Assembly (NCBI GenBank): GCA_017533605.1
Contig: JAFWKF010000001.1
Location: forward strand, 1-64,000
Origin: Candidatus Saccharimonadota bacterium
Lineage (GTDB): Bacteria; Patescibacteriota; Saccharimonadia; Saccharimonadales; Saccharimonadaceae
Length of the DNA: 64,000 bases
Direction of reading: 5' to 3'
The notes under the pieces were generated by a model. The model searched no databases, had not been told where the DNA came from, and saw nothing but the letters and a program-made list of their open reading frames with translations. Position numbers and translations under genes: made by a program. Position 1 is the first letter of the stretch, and every line of letters starts with the position of its first letter. This document shows positions 42,181 through 49,595 of this stretch, in pieces.

Positions 42181-45100
42181 TTAGAACTCCTCTCCGAGGT
42201 CAACCATACCATCATCTTCGTCGGCCTCTGTTATTACGACACCTTCTTCGGCCATCATGGCTTCGGCCTCCTCATCATCAAGATCGAGGATTTGTGGCTC
42301 GGTGTCTTTCTTATGTTGATCGTAGATGGATTGATCATCCTTTGATTTTTCAATTTCTTTGGAAGTTTTCTCAATGACGTCACCGGCATCAGCGGATTCG
42401 CCATGATCCAACAAATCTACCTTCAGGCCAAGACCTTGAAGCTCTTTGACTAACACGTTAAAACCTTCTGGAAGCTTTGGACCTTCAATTGGTTCGTGTT
42501 TAATGATTGCCTCATAAGCTTTGGCACGGCCATAAACATCATCAGATTTGATAGTAAGCATTTCTTGTAAGGTAGTGGCGGCGCCGTAAGCCTCTAAGGC
42601 CCAGACCTCCATTTCCCCGAAACGCTGACCACCGTTTTGAGCTTTACCACCAAGCGGCTGCTGTGTAACCATGGTGTATGGACCAGTAGAACGAGCGTGA
42701 ATCTTGTCTTCAACCATGTGGTGAAGTTTCAAGATGTGCATTACGCCTACGGAAGTACGCTCATTAAATGGCTCACCAGTGAGACCATCGTAAAGTTGGA
42801 CACGACCATCTTTGTCATAACCAGCTTTTTCTAGCTCGCTAGAAATTACTTCGTCTGGCACACCGTTAAAGGATGGGGTAGCAACCTTATAACCTAAGGC
42901 TCTAGCGGCCATACCAAGGTGAGTCTCAAAGAGCTGACCGAGGTTCATACGTGAAGGTACGCCCATTGGGCTTAAAATCACATCAATTGGAGTACCATCG
43001 GCCATAAATGGCATATCTTCTACTGGTAATACGCGAGAAACAACACCTTTGTTACCGTGACGACCGGCGAGCTTATCGCCTACACCGATTTTGCGCATTT
43101 CGGCAACAAAGATTTTAATTTGCATAATCACACCAGCTTTGAGCTCGTGGCCTTGATCGCGGGTGTAAATGCGGACATCTACAACTTTACCAGTGGATGA
43201 ACCATTCATGCGAACTGAAGTGTCGCGGACATCTTTGGCTTTTTCACCAAAGATGGCACGAAGTAAGCGTTCTTCGCTACTCAACTCTTGTTCGCCTTTT
43301 GGTGTAATTTTACCAACTAGGATGTCGCCGTTTTTGACTTCGGAACCAACAGCTACGATACCATCTTCGCCGAGGTGGCGGAGTGAATGTTCGGAAACAT
43401 TTGGAATATCGCGGGTAACCTGCTCTGGACCGAGTTTGGTTTCGCGGACTTCCACGTCAAAGTCTTTAATATTAATAGAAGTCAAAGTGTCATCTTCTAC
43501 TAAACGATTTGAGATTACGATAGCGTCATCCATGTTGTAACCACGCCATGGCATGAAAGCTACGAGTAAATCACGACCAAGGGCAAGTTCGCCATCATTG
43601 ATGGAGGCACCTTCAATTAAGATGTCACCTTTTTTGACCTTTTGGCCAGTAGCTACTTTACAACGTTGGTTGTAGCAGCGATCATCGTTGGTCTTTTCAA
43701 AATGTTGAAGCTTGTATTCGGTATCACCACCTTTGTCATAAGTAACAATGATGGATTCGCCATCGGCTTTCTTAACTACGCCTGTACCAGAGGCGGTAAC
43801 TAGCTGTGAAGTGTTTTTGGCGACTTCACGTTCAATACCGGTACCAACGATTGGATTATCGTTTTTAAGTAGTGGCACTGCCTGTTTCTGCATAGCGCAG
43901 GCCATCAAAGAGCGGTCTACGCGGTTTTTCTCTACAAATGGAATGAGAGAAGCGGAAGTACCGAGAATTTCTTTATGTGCGGCATCGATGTGGGTAACTT
44001 TTGATGCTTCTACCTGGGCTGGAGTGCCGTGAACACGAGCGGAAACCCAATCTTCGACAAATTTGCCGTTTTTATCTACTTTAACCGAAGCATCGGCAAT
44101 AATCATGTCGTTTTCGGTGTCTGCGTCCATATAGACGACTTCATCGGTGACTTTGCCATTTTTGACTACGCGATATGGAGCTTCGATGAAGCCATATTCA
44201 TTGATACGAGCATAAGTAGCGAAGTTTAGCACCAAACCTACGTTGCCACCTTCTGGAGTTTCTACGGTACAAATACGGCCGTAGTGAGTTGGGTGAGCAT
44301 CGCGGACATCAAATCCGGCGCGTTCGCGGGTAAGACCACCTGGGCCCATAGAGCTAAGACGGCGCTTGTGAGCTAGCTCGGAATATGGGTTAACTTCATC
44401 CATGAGCTGTGAAAGCTGTGAGGTAGAAAAGAATTCTTTAACAGCTGCTACGACTGGACGAGAGTTTAAGAGTTGAGATGGAGTAACATCTTCAAGACTT
44501 GCCATTGACATACGGTCTAAAATATTGCGTTGTAAGCGGAGCATACCGAGGCGGAATTGCCTTTGGACAAGCTCACCTACTAATTTAACGCGGCGATTAG
44601 AAAGCGAATCGATATCATCGGCTGGTTCCTGAGTATTATTAAGCCTGATGATTTCGGTGATGATAGCCACCACATCTTGCATCTGCAAAGTGCGATGCTC
44701 TGGGTCATTTGGTGTATCAAAACCAAGACGGCGGTTAATCTTGAAACGACCGACATTGGAATAATCATAACGCTTTGGATCAAAGAAAGTACGCTCAATC
44801 ATAGATTTAGCGTTTTCTACCGTGGCGAGATCGCCTGGGCGAAGACGGCGATAAACTTCTAGCAAAGCTTCACCCTGAGTAGAGCTGGTATCTCTTTCTA
44901 GGGTTGCTTCAATGTAGCTCTTTTCGCCTTTATCAACTTTGGTGAACTTAGACTTGATGTCTGATTGAGACATACCTAAAGCTCTTAAGAACGTGGTAAC
45001 CGGGATTTTGCGGCGGCGGTCAATTTTGACATAAATTGCGCCGTTAGAAGCGGTCTCAAATTCTAGCCAAGCACCACGGCCTGGGATAACCTTAGCGCCG

Positions 45101-45561
45101 TAATAGCGTCTTAGTCCGATAGTTTCGGCGTTGAAGAATACGCCGGCGGAACGGATTAACTGTGAAACGATGACGCGTTCGGTGCCGTTAATAATGAAGG
45201 TGGCACGTTCAGTCATCCAAGGATAATCACCAAAGTAAATATCCTGTTCTTTTTTCTGTCCGGTGGTTTTGTTTTCTAGCTCAACTAGAACGTGAAGCGG
45301 GGCTTCGTAAGTGGCTAAATTGTATTTAGCTTGCTGTTCGCTCTCCTTGGGCTCTTTAAAATAATAATCTTTAAAACGGAGGGAAAGTTTTTGGCCGGTG
45401 TAATCGTCAATTGGATTAAGCTCGGCAAAAACTTCACGGAGTCCGTTTTCGACAAAGTCTGCCCACGAATCTTTTTGGTGTGCTGTAAGATCCGGAATTG
45501 GCAAGGCTTGGTCACCTTCGGTGAAAAATACTCTTTCACCTGACTTCGGTTTTGTTGCCAT
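42181..45561 (-). CDS. rpoB: RNA polymerase subunit beta
   Basis: 1126 aa. The rifampicin pocket region is SQLSQLMDEVNPYSELAHKR followed by RRLSSMGPGGLTRERAGFDV and THYGRICTVETPEGGNVGL. GDKLAGRHGNKGVVSRVLP and the C-terminal clamp MEVWALEAYGAATTLQEML are intact. An acidic tail of about 70 residues (EEAEAMMAEEGVVITEADED) follows the usual end. The promoter lies 120 bases upstream and the leader folds into at least two hairpins (for example AATCTT/AAGATT, 45590-45609). Confidence 0.98.
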   Translation of the reverse strand: MATKPKSGERVFFTEGDQALPIPDLTAHQKDSWADFVENGLREVFAELNPIDDYTGQKLSLRFKDYYFKEPKESEQQAKYNLATYEAPLHVLVELENKTTGQKKEQDIYFGDYPWMTERATFIINGTERVIVSQLIRSAGVFFNAETIGLRRYYGAKVIPGRGAWLEFETASNGAIYVKIDRRRKIPVTTFLRALGMSQSDIKSKFTKVDKGEKSYIEATLERDTSSTQGEALLEVYRRLRPGDLATVENAKSMIERTFFDPKRYDYSNVGRFKINRRLGFDTPNDPEHRTLQMQDVVAIITEIIRLNNTQEPADDIDSLSNRRVKLVGELVQRQFRLGMLRLQRNILDRMSMASLEDVTPSQLLNSRPVVAAVKEFFSTSQLSQLMDEVNPYSELAHKRRLSSMGPGGLTRERAGFDVRDAHPTHYGRICTVETPEGGNVGLVLNFATYARINEYGFIEAPYRVVKNGKVTDEVVYMDADTENDMIIADASVKVDKNGKFVEDWVSARVHGTPAQVEASKVTHIDAAHKEILGTSASLIPFVEKNRVDRSLMACAMQKQAVPLLKNDNPIVGTGIEREVAKNTSQLVTASGTGVVKKADGESIIVTYDKGGDTEYKLQHFEKTNDDRCYNQRCKVATGQKVKKGDILIEGASINDGELALGRDLLVAFMPWRGYNMDDAIVISNRLVEDDTLTSINIKDFDVEVRETKLGPEQVTRDIPNVSEHSLRHLGEDGIVAVGSEVKNGDILVGKITPKGEQELSSEERLLRAIFGEKAKDVRDTSVRMNGSSTGKVVDVRIYTRDQGHELKAGVIMQIKIFVAEMRKIGVGDKLAGRHGNKGVVSRVLPVEDMPFMADGTPIDVILSPMGVPSRMNLGQLFETHLGMAARALGYKVATPSFNGVPDEVISSELEKAGYDKDGRVQLYDGLTGEPFNERTSVGVMHILKLHHMVEDKIHARSTGPYTMVTQQPLGGKAQNGGQRFGEMEVWALEAYGAATTLQEMLTIKSDDVYGRAKAYEAIIKHEPIEGPKLPEGFNVLVKELQGLGLKVDLLDHGESADAGDVIEKTSKEIEKSKDDQSIYDQHKKDTEPQILDLDDEEAEAMMAEEGVVITEADEDDGMVDLGEEF

Positions 45562-45683
45562 TCTACCTCTTTTTTATTAGTGTTATTATAATCTTTAGCG
45601 CCGAAGATTACTGCCCTATCTCCCCCAGAAAGTCGCTAGCTTTCATAAGTACTAAAAATAAGGCACACTACTTCTTATTTGTA

Positions 45684-45712
45684 AGTATAGCGCATCTTAA
45701 TATATTTGACAA
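45684..45712 (-). promoter_or_regulatory. rpoB: rpoBC promoter, proximal
   Basis: -35 TTGTCA (45707-45712), 17-base spacer, -10 TATACT (45684-45689). The TSS near 45677 gives a leader of about 115 bases. Confidence 0.75.
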
Positions 45713-45724
45713 GACTTTTTTGCC

Positions 45725-45753
45725 AAAAAAGCACCACTTTTTGGTGCTTTTTT
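45725..45753. terminator. Strong terminator between the two rpoB-upstream promoters
   Basis: 12-bp perfect stem AAAAAAGCACCA/TGGTGCTTTTTT, 5-base loop. On the minus strand it ends the transcript from the 45815-45843 promoter. Confidence 0.88.
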
Positions 45754-45808
45754 AGACATATAAGACTCTCAACTTTTTTTACAAGCTGACTCGCAGTTAG
45801 TTAGCTTA
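45725..45808 (-). ncRNA. Candidate small RNA or attenuated leader upstream of rpoB
   Basis: The predicted TSS at 45808 and the terminator at 45725-45753 define a transcript of about 84 bases. It folds a hairpin AAGCT-A-ACT/AGT-C-AGCTT with loop AACTGCG, then a short linker, then the terminator hairpin. An ATG with a 20-codon frame lies in the 3' half and runs into the terminator, without a good SD. Confidence 0.45.
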
Positions 45809-45814
45809 CAGTTT

Positions 45815-45843
45815 ATTTTACGCTAATGGTTTGATTTTGTCAA
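45815..45843 (-). promoter_or_regulatory. Consensus promoter, distal, upstream of rpoB
   Basis: -35 TTGACA (45838-45843), 17-base spacer, -10 TAAAAT (45815-45820). It starts 3 bases after the khpA stop. Confidence 0.75.
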
Positions 45844-45846
45844 GAC

Positions 45847-46284
45847 TTAAATATCAAGATCGTCTAAATCAGCGAGTTCGGCGCGGGTTTTTTCGGCGAG
45901 TTCAGAAGTGGGTTCTTCTTCGTCTTCTGATTCATCTTCTAGCTCTTCTTCTGGTTCCTCTGGCTCTTCGGTAGGTTCAGAGTTTTCCACAGGTTTTTCC
46001 ACAGTTTTTGACTTGTGTTCTTTTGGCTCACCATCTTCATCGGTGTTGACGATTTTAAGATTATAGCGAGCATCTTGCTTGGTGCCAAGAGCGCGTAGCA
46101 AAACGCGTAAAGCCTGAGCAGTAACGCCACGGCGACCGATTACTCTGCCGACATCTTCTGGATCTACGGTAAGGCTGAGTAAGACGCCTTTTTCGTCTAT
46201 TTTTCTTTCAACTGCTACCTTTTCGGGATTATTGACAAGGGTTTTTACGATATATTCTACAAATTGTTGGTCAATAGTAGCCAT
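45847..46284 (-). CDS. khpA: KhpA-type KH-domain RNA-binding protein with acidic tail
   Basis: 145 aa. The KH domain (1-82) has QFVEYIVKTLVNNPEKVAVE and the GxxG-type loop GRVIGRRGVTAQALR, typical of KhpA, which partners KhpB/EloR in Gram-positives and acts on RNA and cell elongation. A Glu/Asp-rich tail of about 55 residues is unusual, since KhpA is normally about 80 residues. It is downstream of rpsP as in Firmicutes, with its own promoter. Confidence 0.88.
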   Translation of the reverse strand: MATIDQQFVEYIVKTLVNNPEKVAVERKIDEKGVLLSLTVDPEDVGRVIGRRGVTAQALRVLLRALGTKQDARYNLKIVNTDEDGEPKEHKSKTVEKPVENSEPTEEPEEPEEELEDESEDEEEPTSELAEKTRAELADLDDLDI

Positions 46285-46300
46285 GATTTCTCCTTAAGTT

Positions 46301-46335
46301 AATTATTCTTTAATAATTATAGCACAAGAATAATT
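46301..46335 (-). promoter_or_regulatory. khpA promoter inside a 10-bp inverted repeat
   Basis: Arms AATTATTCTT (46301-46310) and AAGAATAATT (46326-46335) are perfect and flank -10 TATAAT (46316-46321) with TGTGC. It can act as a DNA operator or as a stem at the rpsP 3' end. Confidence 0.6.
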
Positions 46336-46342
46336 ATTTTTG

Positions 46343-46735
46343 TTAGCTTTCTGCTGGGGCTTCGGTTGGGGCCTCTTCAGCTGGGGCTTCTTCGGCTGGA
46401 GCTTCAGGAGCTGGGGCTTCTTTTGGTTGATTCTTGCGAAGCTTATCAGCGTGTTTGGCTTTAACTGATTTTTTAGGGGCAAGTTTGACCCATTTTGGCA
46501 ATTTAATGCCATTTTTCTTTAGAATAAAGGCAACTCGGCCTGATGGCTGAGAACCATTTTTGAGATATTTTTCCACCGCTTCTTTGTCCAAAGTTAGATT
46601 TTTGGTTGCGGGGTTATAGTTGCCGACCTCAGCCACAACGCGCCCCGAAAGCGGATGACGCTGTGATTCTTGGACGACTATCCGGTACGTAGGGTAATGC
46701 GCCCGGCCTTTACGTTGCATGCGAATCGCTAGCAT
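46343..46735 (-). CDS. rpsP: 30S ribosomal protein S16
   Basis: 130 aa. IRMQRKGRAHYPTYRIVVQE, GNYNPATKNLTLDKEAVEKY and GSQPSGRVAFILKKNG define S16. A tail of about 45 residues, ending in repeats of Glu-Ala-Pro (APAEEAPAEEAPTEAP), is lineage-specific and probably disordered on the ribosome surface. AAGGAGAAAC before the ATG. Confidence 0.96.
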   Translation of the reverse strand: MLAIRMQRKGRAHYPTYRIVVQESQRHPLSGRVVAEVGNYNPATKNLTLDKEAVEKYLKNGSQPSGRVAFILKKNGIKLPKWVKLAPKKSVKAKHADKLRKNQPKEAPAPEAPAEEAPAEEAPTEAPAES

Positions 46736-46786
46736 TGTTTCTCCTTAAAATTACAATTAGTTTCTATATTTTAACCTAGTTTTAAT

Positions 46787-46820
46787 AAAAAATCAACCCC
46801 TGAGCCTAAAACTCAGGGGT
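46787..46820 (-). terminator. Terminator of the 172-aa gene
   Basis: 9-bp stem ACCCCTGAG/CTCAGGGGT (46796-46820), loop of 7, followed on the minus strand by TTGATTTTTTA. Confidence 0.85.
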
Positions 46821-46826
46821 CGTGGA

Positions 46827-47345
46827 TTATTTCTGCGCCTTTTTCAGGCGCCTCTGCAACCTTTTCTGAAATTTCTTCTCCATCTCGGCGGGAGAAAGCG
46901 TTTTTTCGTTCTTCAGACAAGTGACTAGGTAGTCCTTATACGCTTCTCTTCTGTCTTTGGACAGGGCCAAGGAGTTGAGAAAATCGTTCTCGGGTGGCAT
47001 CTTGTATCCAAACTTGGCCGCATGTAAGCCAAGAATACTGTACGAGCGTCTAGCTTTCGCCTCCCATTCTTTATACATAACCTTATAATAAAGCAGGTCA
47101 TGGTTGTATGCTGAAGCAACAACCTTGGCCTTATTGACTTCTGCACGAATAAAGTTTCTCATATTGTAGTAATAAGAAACCTGCCCACAGGCGTCAATCA
47201 TGGCCTTTAACTCACCGAGGTATTCCAAAACCGGCGGAACAACCTCTTCTTCAACGGTTTCTTCCCTCTCGCAGTCTGGGATTAATTCGTCACCCCAGGT
47301 ACGATCGTCGTCTTGCTCCTCAAAAGAAAAATCATCTTCTCTCAA
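46827..47345 (-). CDS. Uncharacterised 172-aa acidic/basic helical protein
   Basis: I do not recognise this family. It starts at TTG, 5 bases after AGGGGGTGA. Residues 1-37 are very acidic (EEQDDDRTWGDEL, EREETVEEEV), 38-140 are helical and aromatic (SYYYNMRNFIRAEV, DLLYYKVMYKEWEAKARRSY) and the last 15 are basic (KKFQKRLQRRLKKAQK). No signal peptide or membrane helix. It has a private consensus promoter nearly identical to that of the SleB-like gene, and its own terminator. It could bind nucleic acid or a phage/plasmid partner; function unknown. Confidence 0.7.
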   Translation of the reverse strand: MREDDFSFEEQDDDRTWGDELIPDCEREETVEEEVVPPVLEYLGELKAMIDACGQVSYYYNMRNFIRAEVNKAKVVASAYNHDLLYYKVMYKEWEAKARRSYSILGLHAAKFGYKMPPENDFLNSLALSKDRREAYKDYLVTCLKNEKTLSPAEMEKKFQKRLQRRLKKAQK

Positions 47346-47397
47346 AATTTCACCCCCTAAATTTTTGATTGAGAATTTATTAAGGTACTATGCCTTA

Positions 47398-47426
47398 ATT
47401 ATATCATACTTAAGCTAAAAAGTCAA
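47398..47426 (-). promoter_or_regulatory. Consensus promoter shared with the SleB-like gene
   Basis: -35 TTGACT (47421-47426), 17-base spacer, -10 TATAAT (47398-47403). TTAAGG/CCTTAA (47380-47385/47393-47398) forms a palindrome over the start site. Confidence 0.9.
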
Positions 47427-47443
47427 TACTTGTCAGGGGTGGG

Positions 47444-48145
47444 CTATTTGGCTTTAGAGAGGTATTTTTTGACGCCTTCTCTGGCGGCGTTAGTTTGAGC
47501 TTCTTGTTTAGAATGGCCGATGCCGGTCCCTTTAAGATCGCCGCCTACATAGATACCTACGGTGAAAGATTTGTCGTGGTCGGGACCTTCCTCTTTTATA
47601 GTCTTGTAAATAGGGGTGACACCATCGTATTTTTGGGCTAATTCTTGGATATAGGATTTAGGGTCACGCCAGGTGCCTTCTTTTAGAACTTTGTCAATTT
47701 TAACTAAGATGTGCTTATCAATAAACTCGCGGGCTTTGTCGTAGCCTTGGTCCAGATAAATCGCCCCAATTACTGCCTCAAAACAGTCGGCCAGAATAGA
47801 ATCGTGGGCTCGTTCGGAGCCGTGGGCCTCGCCTTTAGAGAGGCGTACGAGTGGTTCGTAGCCAAGCTCTTTGCCGGCCTCACAGATAGATTCGGTGCGA
47901 ACTAGAGCAGCGCGGACAGCGGTCATAATTCCCTCAGGTTCGTTGTAATTGCGGTACAAAAAATCTGAAGAAACTAATTCTAGAACTGCGTCACCTAAGA
48001 ATTCTAATCTTTCGTTGTGTTCGTGGGCGGTTTTGTGTTCATTGACATAACTACGATGAGTTAGAGCTAGTACCAATAGATTAATATCATTAAACTCGTA
48101 CCCTAGTTTTTCCCTAGCGAAATCTTGATATGCGGTTGTATCCAT
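47444..48145 (-). CDS. rnc: Ribonuclease III
   Basis: 233 aa. The catalytic signature is HNERLEFLGDAVLELV with the metal Glu and Asp; EAVIGAIYLDQGYDKA carries the last acidic ligand. The dsRNA-binding domain (about 160-230) has DPKSYIQELAQKYDGVTP and KQEAQTNAAREGVKKYL. It processes rRNA and mRNA. It is last in the rpmF-nusB-nudix-rnc group, 8 bases after the Nudix gene. Confidence 0.97.
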   Translation of the reverse strand: MDTTAYQDFAREKLGYEFNDINLLVLALTHRSYVNEHKTAHEHNERLEFLGDAVLELVSSDFLYRNYNEPEGIMTAVRAALVRTESICEAGKELGYEPLVRLSKGEAHGSERAHDSILADCFEAVIGAIYLDQGYDKAREFIDKHILVKIDKVLKEGTWRDPKSYIQELAQKYDGVTPIYKTIKEEGPDHDKSFTVGIYVGGDLKGTGIGHSKQEAQTNAAREGVKKYLSKAK

Positions 48146-48153
48146 AATGCCTC

Positions 48154-48711
48154 CTATTTTAGATCGCCTGCACGGATTTTTTTCTTGGCGATTAACATTA
48201 ATTTTTCAATATCTTCATATTCAATGGCATCAAGCGCCTCAGCGAATGGAAACCATTTGATGCCCTTCATCCATTTTTCTGGGGTGGGCATTTCGTGACT
48301 ATCTAGTGCCTGAACTAAATAAATCTGGGTGGTCATGAGGACCAATTTTTCTTGGCGGCGGTATTTGAAGTGGATTTTGCCGAGCCAAGTAAGGATAGAG
48401 ACGTTCCTGAGGCCAGTTTCTTCTTCTATCTCGCGGCGGGCGGTCATTTTGGCAGTTTCGCCTGGCTCAATGTGGCCTTTAGGAATAGTCCAGCGCTCTT
48501 TAGAATCTTGAATTAAGAGAATCTCAATATCTTTCTTGTCTTTAGTGAAACGGAAAATAATGCCACCAGAGGTTGGTTCGCGTACAATCTCTTGTATGGC
48601 CGTTTTCTTACGAAACACGGCGGATTTGATTTTGTCTAAGGCCGACTCTTTAATTCTTTCGGTTGGTAGCGCTTCGGGTACCTTTAGAGCTCTTCGCGCT
48701 GTCGGCTCCAT
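48154..48711 (-). CDS. Nudix hydrolase
   Basis: 185 aa if started at ATG 48711; the frame is open further up to 48813 but that part lies inside nusB. The Nudix box is [23 protein letters not shown] and matches Gx5Ex7REUxEEx[22 protein letters not shown] before it and [10 protein letters not shown]-like strands after it suit a MutT/Ap4A-type hydrolase. The start is uncertain: an in-frame GTG near 48590 would avoid the 62-bp overlap with nusB. Confidence 0.85.
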   Translation of the reverse strand: MEPTARRALKVPEALPTERIKESALDKIKSAVFRKKTAIQEIVREPTSGGIIFRFTKDKKDIEILLIQDSKERWTIPKGHIEPGETAKMTARREIEEETGLRNVSILTWLGKIHFKYRRQEKLVLMTTQIYLVQALDSHEMPTPEKWMKGIKWFPFAEALDAIEYEDIEKLMLIAKKKIRAGDLK

Positions 48712-49174
48712 CGACGGATATATCCTCTTTTCCATCATCTTCGGTAATTCCAAGTTTCTTATAAGCCGTACCGAGCACCCCGTTGATAAACTTTGAGGAA
48801 TTCTCAGAGCCAAAAGCTTTGGCTAGCTCTACGGCTTCATTGATTGCAACTTTCGGAGGGATTGAATCACCGCATTCCGAAAGTTCATATAGCCCCATCC
48901 TGAGTATGTTTCTATCTATTGCCGCGATTGAATCAATGGGCCATTCTGGTGCCAAAGGCGACAGAGCTTTGTCTAGAGTCTCAAAATTATCTTTAACATT
49001 ACGGGCGAGATTATAGACAAACTCGGTATCACCGAGGGCTTTTTCGTATGGCTCAATATTTTTGGCTACAACAATATCTAGATCGACTTCGGGGTCGTTC
49101 GCCAGAGTACGGAGTTCGTATTCATACAAACTCTGTAAAACGATTACTCTACCTAAATGTCGATTACTTGCCAT
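48650..49174 (-). CDS. nusB: Transcription antitermination factor NusB
   Basis: 174 aa. [39 protein letters not shown] and [20 protein letters not shown] with [13 protein letters not shown] are the NusB helices. The last 30 residues ([20 protein letters not shown]) are a polar extension absent from most NusB proteins and overlap the Nudix gene. NusB joins S10 in rRNA antitermination. Confidence 0.95.
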   Translation of the reverse strand: MASNRHLGRVIVLQSLYEYELRTLANDPEVDLDIVVAKNIEPYEKALGDTEFVYNLARNVKDNFETLDKALSPLAPEWPIDSIAAIDRNILRMGLYELSECGDSIPPKVAINEAVELAKAFGSENSSKFINGVLGTAYKKLGITEDDGKEDISVDGADSAKSSKGTRSATNRKN

Positions 49175-49188
49175 ATTTTAAATCTTCT

Positions 49189-49347
49189 TTACTTATTAGT
49201 TTTAACTTTTAAATTTGGAGTGGTTTTTTTGGTCTCAAATGCTTTAACAGGGGAAGTTTTGTTCACCCTTTTTGCAAGCTTGAGCCTCAAATGACTCCTA
49301 CGTAAACCAGTTTTACGTGGGCTACTTTGTTTTTTAGGTTCAGGCAT
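49189..49347 (-). CDS. rpmF: 50S ribosomal protein L32, zinc-free form
   Basis: 52 aa, MPEPKKQSSPRKTGLRRSHL then a basic stretch to KTNK. The first half fits L32 (PKxxxSxxRxxxRRSH); the zinc ribbon with four cysteines is absent and replaced by basic residues. AAGGAGC sits 4 bases before the ATG. The -10 TAAAAT is at 49380-49385. It is followed by nusB after 14 bases. Confidence 0.8.
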   Translation of the reverse strand: MPEPKKQSSPRKTGLRRSHLRLKLAKRVNKTSPVKAFETKKTTPNLKVKTNK

Positions 49348-49379
49348 TTTGCTCCTTAGTTTAATAGATAATTTTTTTT

Positions 49380-49389
49380 ATTTTAGCAC
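49380..49389 (-). promoter_or_regulatory. GTGCTAAAAT promoter of rpmF
   Basis: -10 TAAAAT (49380-49385) with GTGC upstream; it overlaps the stop of the glutaredoxin gene. The leader is about 25 bases with an SD. Confidence 0.55.
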
Positions 49390-49595
49390 TATCTATCAGA
49401 TTTCGCAAGTGCCCTTTTGATAGCCGGACGATCAAAACCAACGATTTTTTCGCCGTTAATCACGGTGACCGGCACAACTTGGATGTCTTTTTCTTTAGTG
49501 GCATCCAATTCTTGATATTCTATGCCCTGCTCGTCTAGCCAGTTCATGAGAGCGTGGCAATAAACACAAGTAGGGGTGGTGTAAATTTTAATCAT
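49389..49595 (-). CDS. Glutaredoxin-like (NrdH-type) thiol protein
   Basis: 68 aa. IYTTPTCVYCHALMNWL has the CxxC redox pair; VVPVTVINGEKIVGFD gives the cis-proline loop and the GF(D) glutathione or partner site. The size fits the short CxxC glutaredoxins/NrdH used in CPR bacteria. It overlaps the methyltransferase gene by 4 bp. Confidence 0.9.
   Translation of the reverse strand: MIKIYTTPTCVYCHALMNWLDEQGIEYQELDATKEKDIQVVPVTVINGEKIVGFDRPAIKRALAKSDR

Noticed and set aside
42181-45561. Possible rpoB acidic C-terminal tail as a fused extra domain
   Set aside because: It is a short low-complexity Glu/Asp/Lys stretch without a fold; such tails are common and also occur on KhpA here.
45725-45790. 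20-codon frame (ATGTCTAAAAAAGCACC...) within the candidate small RNA
   Set aside because: No SD, and its codons form the terminator stem; not supported as a gene.
48154-48813. Longest Nudix frame, starting at 48813
   Set aside because: The first 34 codons lie inside nusB and show no Nudix features.
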